Below are positions 9,058-18,620 of a stretch of 64,000 nucleotides of DNA, piece after piece. Position 1 is the stretch's first letter. Every line of letters starts with the position of its first letter. Origin of the DNA: Mangrovimonas sp. YM274 (GTDB lineage Bacteria > Bacteroidota > Bacteroidia > Flavobacteriales > Flavobacteriaceae). The translations under genes and the position numbers were made by a program. Location: positions 965,501 to 1,029,500 of the forward strand of contig NZ_CP133091.1 of the NCBI RefSeq assembly GCF_030908385.1. The letters are read 5' to 3'. The notes beneath the pieces were generated by a model. It was given only the letters and a program-made list of their open reading frames with translations, did no database searches and was not told the DNA's origin.

Positions 9058-10140
9058 ATGGAAAACAAGAAAGAACTTAGATCGTGGTTAGACAACTTCG
9101 GATTGGAGCATCCGTTGGTAATTGCAGGGCCATGTAGTGCGGAAACAGAGGAGCAGTTGTTGAAAATTGCACATGAATTAAAAGATAGTGATGCTACGGT
9201 ATTGCGAGCAGGCATTTGGAAGCCAAGAACAAGACCAGGCAACTTTGAGGGTGTGGGAGCTTTAGGGCTTAAATGGTTGCAAAAGGCAAAGGAAGAAACA
9301 GGAATGTTAACCACCACCGAGGTTGCCAATGCCCATCACGTAGATTTGGCCTTGGAGCATGATGTAGACATTTTATGGATTGGCGCCAGAACCACGGTGA
9401 GCCCATTTATAGTTCAGGATATTGCCGATGCCCTTAAGGGAACAGATAAAACGGTGTTGGTGAAAAACCCTGTAAACCCAGACTTGTCTTTGTGGTTGGG
9501 AGCTGTTGAACGATTCTATACGGCAGATATTAAAAACTTAGGGGTGATCCATAGAGGGTTTTCTACCTATGAAAAAACAAACTACAGAAACAATCCTGAA
9601 TGGCAAATAGCCGTTGATTTACAAAACCGTTTTCCAGATTTACCTCTTATTTTAGATCCTTCACATATTGCTGGAAGGCGAGACATCATTTTTGATCTTT
9701 GCCAGACTGCCTTGGATTTAAATTACGATGGTTTGATGATAGAAACCCATTACGATCCAGATAATGCATGGAGCGATGCCGCGCAACAAATCACACCAAA
9801 AACCTTGATTCAGATTACCAAAGATTTAAAGATTAGAAAGGAGTTTGACGATGCCGCCGAGTTCAACAATAAAATCAACATGATGCGTACACAAATAGAC
9901 CTTATTGACCATCAATTAATTGAAATTTTGGGTAAACGCATGAAAATAGCCGATGATATTGGAGCCCTTAAAAAATCTAAAAACGTGGCCGTATTACAGT
10001 CTAAACGATGGAATGAGATTTTAGGTAAAATGATTCTTCAAGGTGAGGAGAAAAATTTAAGCGAAGAATTTATTTTGCGTGTATTTAAAGCTATTCACCA
10101 AGAGTCTATTAACCATCAAGAGAAGATTATCAATTCTTAG
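9058..10140 (+). CDS. aroF: Bifunctional DAHP synthase / chorismate mutase (type II)
   Basis: Residues about 1-260 are a type I beta DAHP synthase (VIAGPCSAE near the N-terminus, RAGIWKPRTRPG, LDPSHIAG, DGLMIETH). Residues about 270-360 form an AroQ-type chorismate mutase helix bundle (MRTQIDLIDHQLIEILGKR). The first activity commits carbon to the shikimate pathway; the second makes prephenate for the two upstream enzymes. Fusion of these domains is known in Bacillus and Bacteroidota, and the mutase often acts as the allosteric sensor for prephenate or chorismate. It is the last gene of the operon, followed by a terminator at 10180. Confidence 0.94.
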   Translation: MENKKELRSWLDNFGLEHPLVIAGPCSAETEEQLLKIAHELKDSDATVLRAGIWKPRTRPGNFEGVGALGLKWLQKAKEETGMLTTTEVANAHHVDLALEHDVDILWIGARTTVSPFIVQDIADALKGTDKTVLVKNPVNPDLSLWLGAVERFYTADIKNLGVIHRGFSTYEKTNYRNNPEWQIAVDLQNRFPDLPLILDPSHIAGRRDIIFDLCQTALDLNYDGLMIETHYDPDNAWSDAAQQITPKTLIQITKDLKIRKEFDDAAEFNNKINMMRTQIDLIDHQLIEILGKRMKIADDIGALKKSKNVAVLQSKRWNEILGKMILQGEEKNLSEEFILRVFKAIHQESINHQEKIINS

Positions 10141-10179
10141 TCGTTTTTGAATAGAATTATTTCTTCTAGTATGAATTAG

Positions 10180-10208
10180 AAAGACTGCCTTTGGTGGTCT
10201 TTTTTGTT
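10180..10208 (+). terminator. Terminator after the aromatic operon
   Basis: AAAGACTGCC (10180-10189) pairs with GGTGGTCTTT (10193-10202), including two G-U pairs, and is followed by a T-run. It lies 40 bases after the stop codon of the DAHP synthase gene. Confidence 0.7.
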
Positions 10209-10209
10209 G

Positions 10210-10237
10210 TTTGACAAGCGAATAATTCACATCTTTG
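10210..10237 (+). promoter_or_regulatory. Promoter for rsgA
   Basis: TTTG (10210-10213), a 16-base spacer and CATCTTTG (10230-10237, one mismatch to TAnnTTTG). The expected start of transcription falls on or next to the ATG at 10244, so the mRNA would be leaderless or nearly so. Confidence 0.5.
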
Positions 10238-10243
10238 TACCGC

Positions 10244-11194
10244 ATGACAGGAATCGTATATAAATCTACAGGAAGTTGGTACACCGTTAATACAGAGCTC
10301 GGTGCATCCTATCAATGTAGGATGAAAGGGAAGTTTAGGATTAAGGGAATTAAGAGTACCAATCCTATTGCTGTTGGTGACGTGGTAGATTTTGAATTGG
10401 AGACCAACAATGATGAAACTACGGGGGTCATTCACCATATCAAGGATCGCAAAAACTTTATTGTCAGAAAATCGGTAAACCTTTCAAAGCAAACCCATGT
10501 TATTGCTGCCAATATTGATGTGGTATTCTTGTTGGTAACCATTGATAATCCGCCAACTTTTACAAGTTTTATCGATCGCTTTTTGGTGACTGCTGAAGCC
10601 TATTCCGTGCCAGCCGTTCTTCTATTCAATAAAATTGATGCTTACGACGAAGACACTTTGAATGAGGTGCGGTATTTGGCTCATGTGTACAGAAAGATTG
10701 GATACGAATGTATTGGTATTTCGGCAGCGACCGGGAAAAATATTGATAAGGTGAAGTCGTTAATGAAGGATAAGGTATGCATGTTTGCAGGCCATTCTGG
10801 AGTTGGAAAATCTACTTTGGTAAACGCTATAGAACCGACTTTAGATTTAAAGACTAAGGAAATTTCCATGCAGCACATGCAGGGACAGCATACCACAACG
10901 TTTGCCGAAATGTTCGATTTGGAGTTTGGAGCCAAAATAATTGATACCCCTGGAATCAAAGGGTTTGGTGTGGTGGATATGGATAAAGAGGAAGTAGGGG
11001 ACTATTTTCCTGAGTTTTTTGAATTAAAACAGCATTGCAAATTCAATAACTGCATCCATGTAGATGAGCCAAAGTGCGCCGTGAAGGAAGCTTTGGAAAA
11101 TGATGAAATTGCCTATTCTCGATATAGAAGTTACCTTCAAATTTTGGAAGGCGAAGACGAATCTTACCGTACAGATAACTACTCAAAAGAATAA
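10244..11194 (+). CDS. rsgA: Ribosome small-subunit-dependent GTPase A
   Basis: The 316-residue protein has the circularly permuted GTPase order typical of RsgA: an N-terminal OB-fold, G4 NKID, then G1 GHSGVGKST and G3 DTPG, and a C-terminal zinc motif (HCKFNNC with later His and Cys). It is a late factor in 30S subunit maturation. I prefer ATG 10244 over the upstream in-frame TTG at 10235, because that TTG lies inside the promoter's -7 element. dtd follows by 14 bases and is probably co-transcribed. Confidence 0.94.
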   Translation: MTGIVYKSTGSWYTVNTELGASYQCRMKGKFRIKGIKSTNPIAVGDVVDFELETNNDETTGVIHHIKDRKNFIVRKSVNLSKQTHVIAANIDVVFLLVTIDNPPTFTSFIDRFLVTAEAYSVPAVLLFNKIDAYDEDTLNEVRYLAHVYRKIGYECIGISAATGKNIDKVKSLMKDKVCMFAGHSGVGKSTLVNAIEPTLDLKTKEISMQHMQGQHTTTFAEMFDLEFGAKIIDTPGIKGFGVVDMDKEEVGDYFPEFFELKQHCKFNNCIHVDEPKCAVKEALENDEIAYSRYRSYLQILEGEDESYRTDNYSKE

Positions 11195-11208
11195 TATTTT
11201 ACACAACA

Positions 11209-11661
11209 ATGAAAGCAGTCATTCAAAGAGTATCACAATCCAGTGTCACTATTGAAGGAGAGCAAGTGGCTAATATTAAAACTGGCCTTTTGATATTATT
11301 GGGAATTGTAGATGAGGATACTCGAGAGGACATAGACTGGCTTTCCAAGAAGATTGCCAACCTTCGAATTTTTCCAGATGAGAATGAGGTGATGAACAAA
11401 TCTTTGATTGATGTGGATGGAGATGCTATTGTTGTTAGCCAGTTTACTTTGCATGCCAGTACAAAAAAAGGAAATCGTCCTAGTTATATTAATGCAGCGA
11501 AACCAGATGTTGCCATTCCTTTGTACGAAGCTTTTGTGGCCAAATTTGAAACCGATTTAGGTAAAACTGTTGGAACGGGAGAGTTTGGTGCCGATATGAA
11601 AGTTGCATTGGTAAATGATGGTCCCGTAACCATTATAATTGATACAAAAGACAAAGTGTAA
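11209..11661 (+). CDS. dtd: D-aminoacyl-tRNA deacylase
   Basis: This 150-residue protein has the full Dtd signature: MKAVIQRVSQSSVTIEG at the start, SQFTLHA around residue 80, NRPSYINAA, and the GTGEFGADMKV and NDGPVTIIIDT motifs near the end. It removes D-amino acids (and glycine from tRNA-Ala) from mischarged tRNAs in the cytoplasm. Its stop codon overlaps the ATG of the next gene by one base (TAATG). Confidence 0.95.
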   Translation: MKAVIQRVSQSSVTIEGEQVANIKTGLLILLGIVDEDTREDIDWLSKKIANLRIFPDENEVMNKSLIDVDGDAIVVSQFTLHASTKKGNRPSYINAAKPDVAIPLYEAFVAKFETDLGKTVGTGEFGADMKVALVNDGPVTIIIDTKDKV

Positions 11662-12176
11662 TGGCCTCTCTCTTTGGCCATGGAATGCTAGCCTTTACTA
11701 TTGGTAAAGTTGCGTCCAGAAAAGTGCCCAAATTTTTATTGTTTCTAGCTGTTTTGTCAGCCATAATTCCAGATGCTGATGTGTTGGGATTTATGTTAGG
11801 GGTTCCATATGAGTCGCCATGGGGGCATCGTGGTTTTACACATTCCATTGTATTTGCTATTATTTGGACCTTGTTTCTAACCTTGGCTTTTGGTAAAAAG
11901 CAGAAGCCTATTTATGCCATCGTTATTGTATTGAGTACTTTGTCCCATGGGCTTTTGGATGCTTTAACTACTGGCGGCAAAGGTGTGGGCTTTTTTATCC
12001 CTTTTAACAATCATCGGTATTTTTTTCCTTGGAGGGTCATCCAAGGATCACCAATTGGTGTGGAACGTTTTTTTTCAGAATGGGGTGCTAAAGTGATAAT
12101 GAGCGAGTTGCTTTACATTTTTGCGCCTTGTTTTATTGTTTTGATGTTCAGTTGGTTAAAAAATAAACGGGCCTAA
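11661..12176 (+). CDS. YdjM-like membrane-bound metal-dependent hydrolase
   Basis: The 171-residue protein is hydrophobic with about four membrane segments. It carries the conserved polar motifs of the YdjM / PF04307 family: GHGMLAF at the N-terminus (His7), IPDAD (Asp38, Asp40), HRGFTHS (His56, His61) and SHGLLDALT near residue 95. These His and Asp residues are thought to bind metal, but the substrate is unknown. It is translationally coupled to dtd by a one-base overlap. A weak hairpin at 12189-12206 followed by T residues may end the transcript. Confidence 0.85.
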   Translation: MASLFGHGMLAFTIGKVASRKVPKFLLFLAVLSAIIPDADVLGFMLGVPYESPWGHRGFTHSIVFAIIWTLFLTLAFGKKQKPIYAIVIVLSTLSHGLLDALTTGGKGVGFFIPFNNHRYFFPWRVIQGSPIGVERFFSEWGAKVIMSELLYIFAPCFIVLMFSWLKNKRA

Positions 12177-12239
12177 TCTTTACAGATTTCTCCTTAAAAT
12201 TGGAGATTTTTATTAGATTTATGCTTCAAAAACCAACCC

Positions 12240-14147
12240 ATGACAACCAAACTACTGACCTTTTTAGGGGCTTTCTTCATGGCCTCTATAGTATATTCTC
12301 AAGAAGAACTTTATGCTGCCGCGACTATTCCCTCGGAATTGAAATCTAAGGCTAATGCTGTTGTAAGATATAATGATCAAAAAATTGAAATTAAAGCCTA
12401 TAATGAAATTTTGGTTACTCAAAAAAGAATTGTGACGGTTTTAAGTAAAGCAGGTAATTCTGATATTGATGCTGTATTTCATTATGGAAGGGGGATTGAT
12501 ATTAAAAATTTGGAAGTGAAGATTTTTGATGCTTATGGAAAAGAGTTGAAAAAAATTAAGGAGAAGGATTTTCAGGATGTAAGCGCTGTTAGTGGAGGGA
12601 CTTTGTATTCTGATAGTCGGGTTAAGTATTTGGATTACACTCCTATAAGTTATCCCTATACGGTACTGTTGGATGCTGAAATAGAATATAATTCCACAGC
12701 ATTTTTGCCTGGTTGGAGACCCATTGAAGGTTTTTATGTAAGTACGGAAAATAGCGAGTATGAAATTATAAATTCTTCTGAAGTTGAAGTTAAAATTAAG
12801 ACTCAAAATTTTGAAAACTATAATATTACAAAGCTTAATAATTTTCATTACAAAGCAAATGATTTAAGCTCATTAAAGCCAGAAGCTTATAGTCCTCCTT
12901 TTAAAACCTATGCCCCTGTTTTAAAGGCAGCTTTAGTTGAGTTTGATATGGTTGGGGTAAAAGGTGTTAATAATAATTGGTCAGATTTTGGTAAATGGAT
13001 GTTTGAGGACTTATTAAATGGAACTGATCAATTGCCAGATCAAGTAAAACAAGAGATAAAAGAATTGACAAAAGATAGTTCAAATGATTTGGAAAAGGCA
13101 AAAATTGTCTATAAGTATGTGCAAGATAAAACTCGTTATATAAGTGTACAGGTTGGTATTGGTGGTTGGAAGCCTATGTTGGCAACCGATGTTGATCGCT
13201 TGGGCTATGGAGATTGTAAAGGCTTGTCTAATTACACCTATGCTTTGCTGAAAGAGGTAGGAGTTGATGCTAATTATGCCGTTATTTATGGGGGGAGAAA
13301 TATAAGAAGTATAGATAAAGAATTTTCTTCTACACAAGGAAATCATGTAGTGTTATATCTTCCAAATAAAGAGAATGGTGTGTGGTTGGAATGTACTAGT
13401 CAAACAAATCCTTTTGGTTTTATTGCAGGTTTTACAGATGATAGAGATGCTTTGATAGTGACACCTGAAGGAGGTGAAATAATCCATACAACGATATATC
13501 CTAAAGAGAAAAGCAATCAGGTTACTAAAGCTAGAGTAAAACTGCTTAATGATGGATCCTTAAATGGGGAAGTAACCATTAAAACCCAAGGATATCAGTA
13601 TGCTTTGCATGAGGGGATTCAGAATGAAGAACCCAGGAATCAGGATTTGTATTTTAAAAACTATTGGGATTATATCAATAATTTATCAATAACCGAAATG
13701 GAGTTTGAGAATGATAAAGATAGTATTCTTTTTACTGAAAATATTAAGGTTTCCGCACAGAATTATGCCTCAAAAACAGGTAATCTTTTATTGGTTAGTC
13801 CTAATATATTCAATAGGGTAACTCACATACCTACACGATATAGAAATAGAACTTTAGATTTTGAAATTGAAAGGGGCTTTGTTGATACTGATGAGTTTAT
13901 AGTTGAAATCGACGAATCCCTAAGTTTTGATGCGTTACCAGATGCGGTAAGCATTGATACTAAGTATGGTTTCTATCAATTTTCAATAACGGTGCTTAAT
14001 GAGCATGAAATACTTTACAAGCGGACTTATAGCTTAAATAAAGGAAATTATCCTAAAGAAGAATATGCCAGGTTTAGAGACTTTGTGGCCTCTGTGGCAA
14101 AAAATGATAAAGCTAAACTGGCATTAACTTTAAAACCTAAAAAGTAA
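12240..14147 (+). CDS. DUF3857 / transglutaminase-like exported protein, intact catalytic site
   Basis: The 635-residue protein has an N-terminal signal peptide (cleavage after VYSQ), a DUF3857 domain (about 45-215), and a transglutaminase-like core with GDCKGLSNY (Cys326), NHVV (His369) and WLECTS (Glu384 where Asp is usual), then a beta-rich C-terminal domain. The Cys-His-acid set suggests a functional papain-like fold in the periplasm; the substrate is unknown. It is the first of three tandem family members, and its TAA overlaps the next ATG by one base, so the trio is probably one operon. Confidence 0.85.
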   Translation: MTTKLLTFLGAFFMASIVYSQEELYAAATIPSELKSKANAVVRYNDQKIEIKAYNEILVTQKRIVTVLSKAGNSDIDAVFHYGRGIDIKNLEVKIFDAYGKELKKIKEKDFQDVSAVSGGTLYSDSRVKYLDYTPISYPYTVLLDAEIEYNSTAFLPGWRPIEGFYVSTENSEYEIINSSEVEVKIKTQNFENYNITKLNNFHYKANDLSSLKPEAYSPPFKTYAPVLKAALVEFDMVGVKGVNNNWSDFGKWMFEDLLNGTDQLPDQVKQEIKELTKDSSNDLEKAKIVYKYVQDKTRYISVQVGIGGWKPMLATDVDRLGYGDCKGLSNYTYALLKEVGVDANYAVIYGGRNIRSIDKEFSSTQGNHVVLYLPNKENGVWLECTSQTNPFGFIAGFTDDRDALIVTPEGGEIIHTTIYPKEKSNQVTKARVKLLNDGSLNGEVTIKTQGYQYALHEGIQNEEPRNQDLYFKNYWDYINNLSITEMEFENDKDSILFTENIKVSAQNYASKTGNLLLVSPNIFNRVTHIPTRYRNRTLDFEIERGFVDTDEFIVEIDESLSFDALPDAVSIDTKYGFYQFSITVLNEHEILYKRTYSLNKGNYPKEEYARFRDFVASVAKNDKAKLALTLKPKK

Positions 14148-16168
14148 TGAAAAAGGTTCTTACAACATTATTGATTTTATTCTTGAGCTATGTGCAATAT
14201 GCTCAAGATTATGATTTTGGAAAAGTTTCAAAACAAGAACTTGAAGAGAAAATCTGCCCTCAAGACTCTTCAGCTAATGCTGTAGTGTTATATAAGAATG
14301 AAAAAATAAGTTTTGAGTATATTCAAGGAGAAGGATTTATGCAAAATAGGGAAGTCCATGAGCGCATAAAAATTTATAACAAAGAAGGTTTTAATTGGGC
14401 CACAAAAAAAGTGAGACTTTACAATAGGTCTGCTGCGAATTCAGAATCATTATCTTCATTAAAAGGATATACTTTTAACCTTATAGGAGGTAAGATAGAA
14501 AAAGATAAGTTGAAAAAGGAAGGCATGTTTGAAGAGTTTGCTAATAAGTACTGGAAATTTGAATCCTTCACTATGCCAAATGTAAAAGAAGGTTGTGTAA
14601 TTGAATATTCCTACCAAATTAAATCACCTTATTTGCAAATTGATGATATTGATTTTCAGTATAATATTCCAATTCTGAAGTACGATTTGAAGATTAGTAC
14701 TCCAGAATACTATATGTACAATAAATTGCTAAATCCTAAATCTAGATACATTCCAAAGTTTGATATGACAAAAGTGCATAATAGCTTTACAATTCATAGT
14801 AAAGAAAGAAGTGGGAGTGGATGGGGTGTATCCAAAACAGAATTTAGTCAATCAAAGACGGATTATTTGGACAACGTTATAACATCAAGTGAAGAGAATA
14901 TTCCTGCGTTAAAGGATGAACCTTTAGTGGACAATATCAATAATTACAGAGCAAAACTAATTTTGGAGCTAACAGCTATTAAATATCCTAATAAACCTTT
15001 GGAGACTTTCTCTTCAACTTGGGAAAAAGTGACCAAAAGGATTTATGACAGTGACGAGTTTGGAGCACAATTAGATAAGACAGGATATTTCGAAGAGGAC
15101 CTTGAAGCTTTAATAGGAGGTGAAACAAATGATGCAAAAAAGATTGCTCTTATTTTTGAGTATGTAAAAAGAAAAGTAAAATGGAATGGGTATTATGGCT
15201 ATAGAACAGAGAATGGCGTTCGTAAAGCTTATAAAGAAGGCTCGGGAAATATAGGCGATATAAATTTAATGTTGATCTCTATGCTGCGCAGTGCAAAAAT
15301 TAATGCAAATCCTGTTTTGGTGAGTACTAAAAATAATGGTATCCCTCTTTTTCCTACACGCCAAGGGTTTAATTATGTAATTTGTATGATTGAAGATGTG
15401 AATTTTAATGTCCTATTGGATGCAACAAGTGCCTACAGTACAATAAATGTGTTGCCAGTGAGAACTTTAAATTGGCAAGGAAGAGTCATTAGGGAAAATG
15501 GAAGTTCTGCTTGGATTGATTTGCAGCCTAGTATTAATTCCGATGAAACCGTGCTCTTAAACATGACAATAAATCCGGATTTAACAGTTGAAGGAAAAGT
15601 TCGTGAAAATTACACCAATTATGTTGCAATGCTTCATCGAAATAGATATGCCAATGTAAGTCATGACGATTTGATTAAGATGTTTGAGAAAAATAAGGGG
15701 GAGATTGTTATTGAAAATCTAGAGCCGAATAATGTGAAAGATGTAGATAAGCCTCTACAAATTACATATGACTTTCAATCAAATGACGGTATTGAAGAAA
15801 TTGCAGGGAAGCTTTATTTTTCACCGATGCTATTTTTAGCAACACTGGAAAACCCTTTTAAACAAACCAAAAGAAATTATCCAATTACAATGGATTTTCC
15901 AGTTGGGACAAAATATATGGTTAATATTGTGATACCTGAGGGGTATGAGGTTGAAACGATACCTGAGAGTAGCGCTGTCGATTTTAATAACGGAGCGGCC
16001 AAATTAACTTATGTGGTAAGGCAAAATGGCAAGTATCTTCAATTGCTTGTAAATTTAGATTTAAATACTACTTTGGTATTGCCTGAAGACTATGAAAATT
16101 TTAAAAGCTTTTTTAAATCTAGTGTAGAAAAGCAGAATGAAAAAGTTGTGCTAAAGAAAATAATATGA
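14147..16168 (+). CDS. DUF3857 protein with degenerate transglutaminase core (paralogue 1)
   Basis: The 673-residue exported protein (signal peptide ending near YAQD) has DUF3857 followed by a transglutaminase-like core. The catalytic Cys position reads Ile372 (GNIGDINLML where the active relative has GDCK) and the catalytic His position reads Tyr410 (FNYVIC), while the acid survives as Asp425 (LLDATS). It is therefore probably not a Cys-His enzyme and may bind a peptide or glycan instead. It closely resembles the following gene over its full length, which indicates tandem duplication. Overlap with the upstream gene is one base. Confidence 0.8.
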   Translation: MKKVLTTLLILFLSYVQYAQDYDFGKVSKQELEEKICPQDSSANAVVLYKNEKISFEYIQGEGFMQNREVHERIKIYNKEGFNWATKKVRLYNRSAANSESLSSLKGYTFNLIGGKIEKDKLKKEGMFEEFANKYWKFESFTMPNVKEGCVIEYSYQIKSPYLQIDDIDFQYNIPILKYDLKISTPEYYMYNKLLNPKSRYIPKFDMTKVHNSFTIHSKERSGSGWGVSKTEFSQSKTDYLDNVITSSEENIPALKDEPLVDNINNYRAKLILELTAIKYPNKPLETFSSTWEKVTKRIYDSDEFGAQLDKTGYFEEDLEALIGGETNDAKKIALIFEYVKRKVKWNGYYGYRTENGVRKAYKEGSGNIGDINLMLISMLRSAKINANPVLVSTKNNGIPLFPTRQGFNYVICMIEDVNFNVLLDATSAYSTINVLPVRTLNWQGRVIRENGSSAWIDLQPSINSDETVLLNMTINPDLTVEGKVRENYTNYVAMLHRNRYANVSHDDLIKMFEKNKGEIVIENLEPNNVKDVDKPLQITYDFQSNDGIEEIAGKLYFSPMLFLATLENPFKQTKRNYPITMDFPVGTKYMVNIVIPEGYEVETIPESSAVDFNNGAAKLTYVVRQNGKYLQLLVNLDLNTTLVLPEDYENFKSFFKSSVEKQNEKVVLKKII

Positions 16169-16227
16169 TACTCAATTTTGTAGGTTGAGTAGTAATTGAT
16201 AATAATTAGTTGTATCGGATAAGTAGA

Positions 16228-18261
16228 ATGAAAACTATTGTTACAATTTTTATAATATTTATTGTCAGTCATGTTTCGATAGGGCAAGAGCAGAATTATG
16301 ATTTTGGAAAGGTTTCGAAACAACAAGTTGAAGAAAAGATCTGCCATAAAGACTCTTCTGTAAATGCTGCGGTTCTGTATAAAAATGAAAAAATTTGGTT
16401 CGCTTATCAACAAGAAGAAGGTTTTGTTCAAATAAGGGAAGTACACGAACGTATTAAGATTTACAATAAGTTAGGGTATGATTGGGCCACAAAAAGAGTA
16501 AGATTATATAATAGATCAATTGAAAACAGTGAGGTTTTAACGTCTTTAAAGGGATATACATTTAATGTGGTTGATGGTAAGTTGGTTAAGGACAAGTTGA
16601 AAAAAGAAGGAGTATTTCAAGAATTGGTCAATGAATATTGGAAATATGAGTCTTTTACAATGCCCAATGTTAAGGAAGGCAGTGTAATTGAATATACCTA
16701 TAAAATAAGATCACCTTATATACAAATTGACGATATTCAATTTCAATATACTATTCCAATATTAAAATATGATTTAAAGGTAAGTACTCCTCAGTATTTT
16801 AATTATAATAAACTTTTTAATCCCAAGTCAAAATACGTTCCTGAGTTAGAGTATTCAACCTCAAATGGCATGCTAAATCTTAATACCAAGGATGATACAA
16901 ATAGAAAGTGGAATAAGGCACCTGCTTTTACCAACTATCATTACTCAAAAGTAGATTATATCAATAATGTGATAATGGCAAGTGAGGTAAATATTCCTGC
17001 CTTAAAAGAGGAGCCTATGCTTGATAATATTAACAATTATAGAGCAAAATTAATTTTGGAGCTAAAGAGTATTGAATATCCGGGAGAACCAATAGAATAT
17101 TTTGCTTCTACATGGGAAGATGTAACTAAAAATATTTATGACCTTGATAAGTTTGGTGGGCAATTAAATAAAAGTGGCTATTTTAAAGAAGATATAGCCA
17201 ATTTGGTTGAAGAAGGAGCAAGCGAATTTAAAAAAATCAATCTCATCCATAATTACGTTAAGTCCAAAGTGAAATGGAATGGCAATTATGGTGTTGCCGC
17301 AGAAAAAGGCGTTAGGAAAGCCTATAAAGAAGGAGTAGGTAATGTTGCAGATATTAATTTAATTTTGGTGGCCATGCTACAGGAAATGGGTATTGAGGCT
17401 AATCCAGTATTGGTAAGCACTAAAAACAATGGTATCCCATTATTTCCAACGCGCCAAGGGTTTAACTATGTTATTTGTGTGGTTGAAAATGATGAAGGAA
17501 GGGTTTTGATGGATGCTACAAGTGCTAATGGAGCTATTAATGTTTTGCCATCTAGAGCTTTGCATTGGCAAGGGAGAGTAATCCGGGAAAATGGAAGTTC
17601 TAATTGGGTGCAACTAAAAAGCAAAGTAATGTCGGAAGAGACTACTTCAGTGAAAGTTCAAATACAATCAGATTTAAGTATATCCGGTGAAGTAAGACAG
17701 ATTCTTACCAATTACATGGCTATGAATTATCGGGATAGATATATTGATGCAAAAGATGATGAGTTGCTGAAGGATTTTGAAAGAGATAAAGGGGATGTTA
17801 TCATTGAAAATATAGAGTTTAGAGATCTCTCAAATACAGATAAACCATTTCAAATCTCTTATGATTATCAAATGCAGGGAGGAATTGAGGTGATAGGAGA
17901 AACGTTATTACTTAATCCTTTGTTATTTTTTGCAGAATCGGAAAATATCTTTAAGCAAGAAGAGAGAACCTATCCAATTACTTTGGATTTCCCAATAAGA
18001 AGTAAATATATGATCACCATATTACTTCCTGAAGACTATGAACTTGAATCAATGCCAGAAAATGGAGGAAGTGAGTTTAATAATGGGGAGGCAAAATTTG
18101 TATATGCAATAAATCGTATGGGGAATTATCTTCAGATACTTGTAAATTTTGATTTAAATACTACTTTAGTGCTTCCAGAAGATTATGAATATTTCAAGAA
18201 CTTTTTTAGGTCTTATGTAGAGAAGCATAATGAAAAGATTGTACTAAAAAAAATAATATAA
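16228..18261 (+). CDS. DUF3857 protein with degenerate transglutaminase core (paralogue 2)
   Basis: I start at ATG 16228 (MKTIVTIFIIFIVS, a signal peptide) rather than the upstream in-frame TTG at 16210. The 677-residue product matches its upstream neighbour along its whole length, including the YDFGKVSKQ opening and the STKNNGIPLFPTRQGFNYVI segment. The Cys position is Ile376 (VADINLILV) and the His position Tyr414, so the same two catalytic residues are missing. Both duplicates carry identical losses, so these predate the duplication. The MazG-like gene starts on its stop codon (TAATG). Confidence 0.8.
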   Translation: MKTIVTIFIIFIVSHVSIGQEQNYDFGKVSKQQVEEKICHKDSSVNAAVLYKNEKIWFAYQQEEGFVQIREVHERIKIYNKLGYDWATKRVRLYNRSIENSEVLTSLKGYTFNVVDGKLVKDKLKKEGVFQELVNEYWKYESFTMPNVKEGSVIEYTYKIRSPYIQIDDIQFQYTIPILKYDLKVSTPQYFNYNKLFNPKSKYVPELEYSTSNGMLNLNTKDDTNRKWNKAPAFTNYHYSKVDYINNVIMASEVNIPALKEEPMLDNINNYRAKLILELKSIEYPGEPIEYFASTWEDVTKNIYDLDKFGGQLNKSGYFKEDIANLVEEGASEFKKINLIHNYVKSKVKWNGNYGVAAEKGVRKAYKEGVGNVADINLILVAMLQEMGIEANPVLVSTKNNGIPLFPTRQGFNYVICVVENDEGRVLMDATSANGAINVLPSRALHWQGRVIRENGSSNWVQLKSKVMSEETTSVKVQIQSDLSISGEVRQILTNYMAMNYRDRYIDAKDDELLKDFERDKGDVIIENIEFRDLSNTDKPFQISYDYQMQGGIEVIGETLLLNPLLFFAESENIFKQEERTYPITLDFPIRSKYMITILLPEDYELESMPENGGSEFNNGEAKFVYAINRMGNYLQILVNFDLNTTLVLPEDYEYFKNFFRSYVEKHNEKIVLKKII

Positions 18262-18587
18262 TGAACATCGAAAATGCCCAAAAGGCAGTTGATAATTGGA
18301 TCCAAGAGCACGGGGTAAGGTATTTTAATGAGCTAACCAATATGGCGCAGCTTACCGAGGAAGTTGGAGAAGTGGCTCGGATTATTGCTAGACGCTATGG
18401 GGAGCAGAGTGAAAAGGAAAGTGACAAGGACAAAGATTTGGGTGAAGAGTTGGCCGATGTGGTGTTCGTGGTGCTGTGTTTAGCCAATCAAACGGGTATT
18501 GATTTGCAGGCGGCATTCGATAAAAAAATGGACAAAAAAACCAAACGCGACCACGATAGGCACCATAATAATGAAAAATTAAAGTAA
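18261..18587 (+). CDS. MazG-like nucleotide pyrophosphohydrolase
   Basis: This 108-residue protein has the helical MazG core: LTEEVGEVARIIARR (EExxE motif, about 31-45) and LGEELADVVFVVLCLANQ (ExxD motif, about 60-77), which bind Mg2+ in the all-alpha NTP-PPase superfamily. It resembles the single-domain house-cleaning enzymes that hydrolyse non-canonical dNTPs. Start and stop codons overlap with the upstream DUF3857 gene, and aroA begins 33 bases downstream. The C-terminus is rich in Lys, His and Asp. Substrate is not predictable. Confidence 0.85.
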   Translation: MNIENAQKAVDNWIQEHGVRYFNELTNMAQLTEEVGEVARIIARRYGEQSEKESDKDKDLGEELADVVFVVLCLANQTGIDLQAAFDKKMDKKTKRDHDRHHNNEKLK

Positions 18588-18620
18588 ATTGCTCAAATAA
18601 GTAATTTACAAATCATTGCT

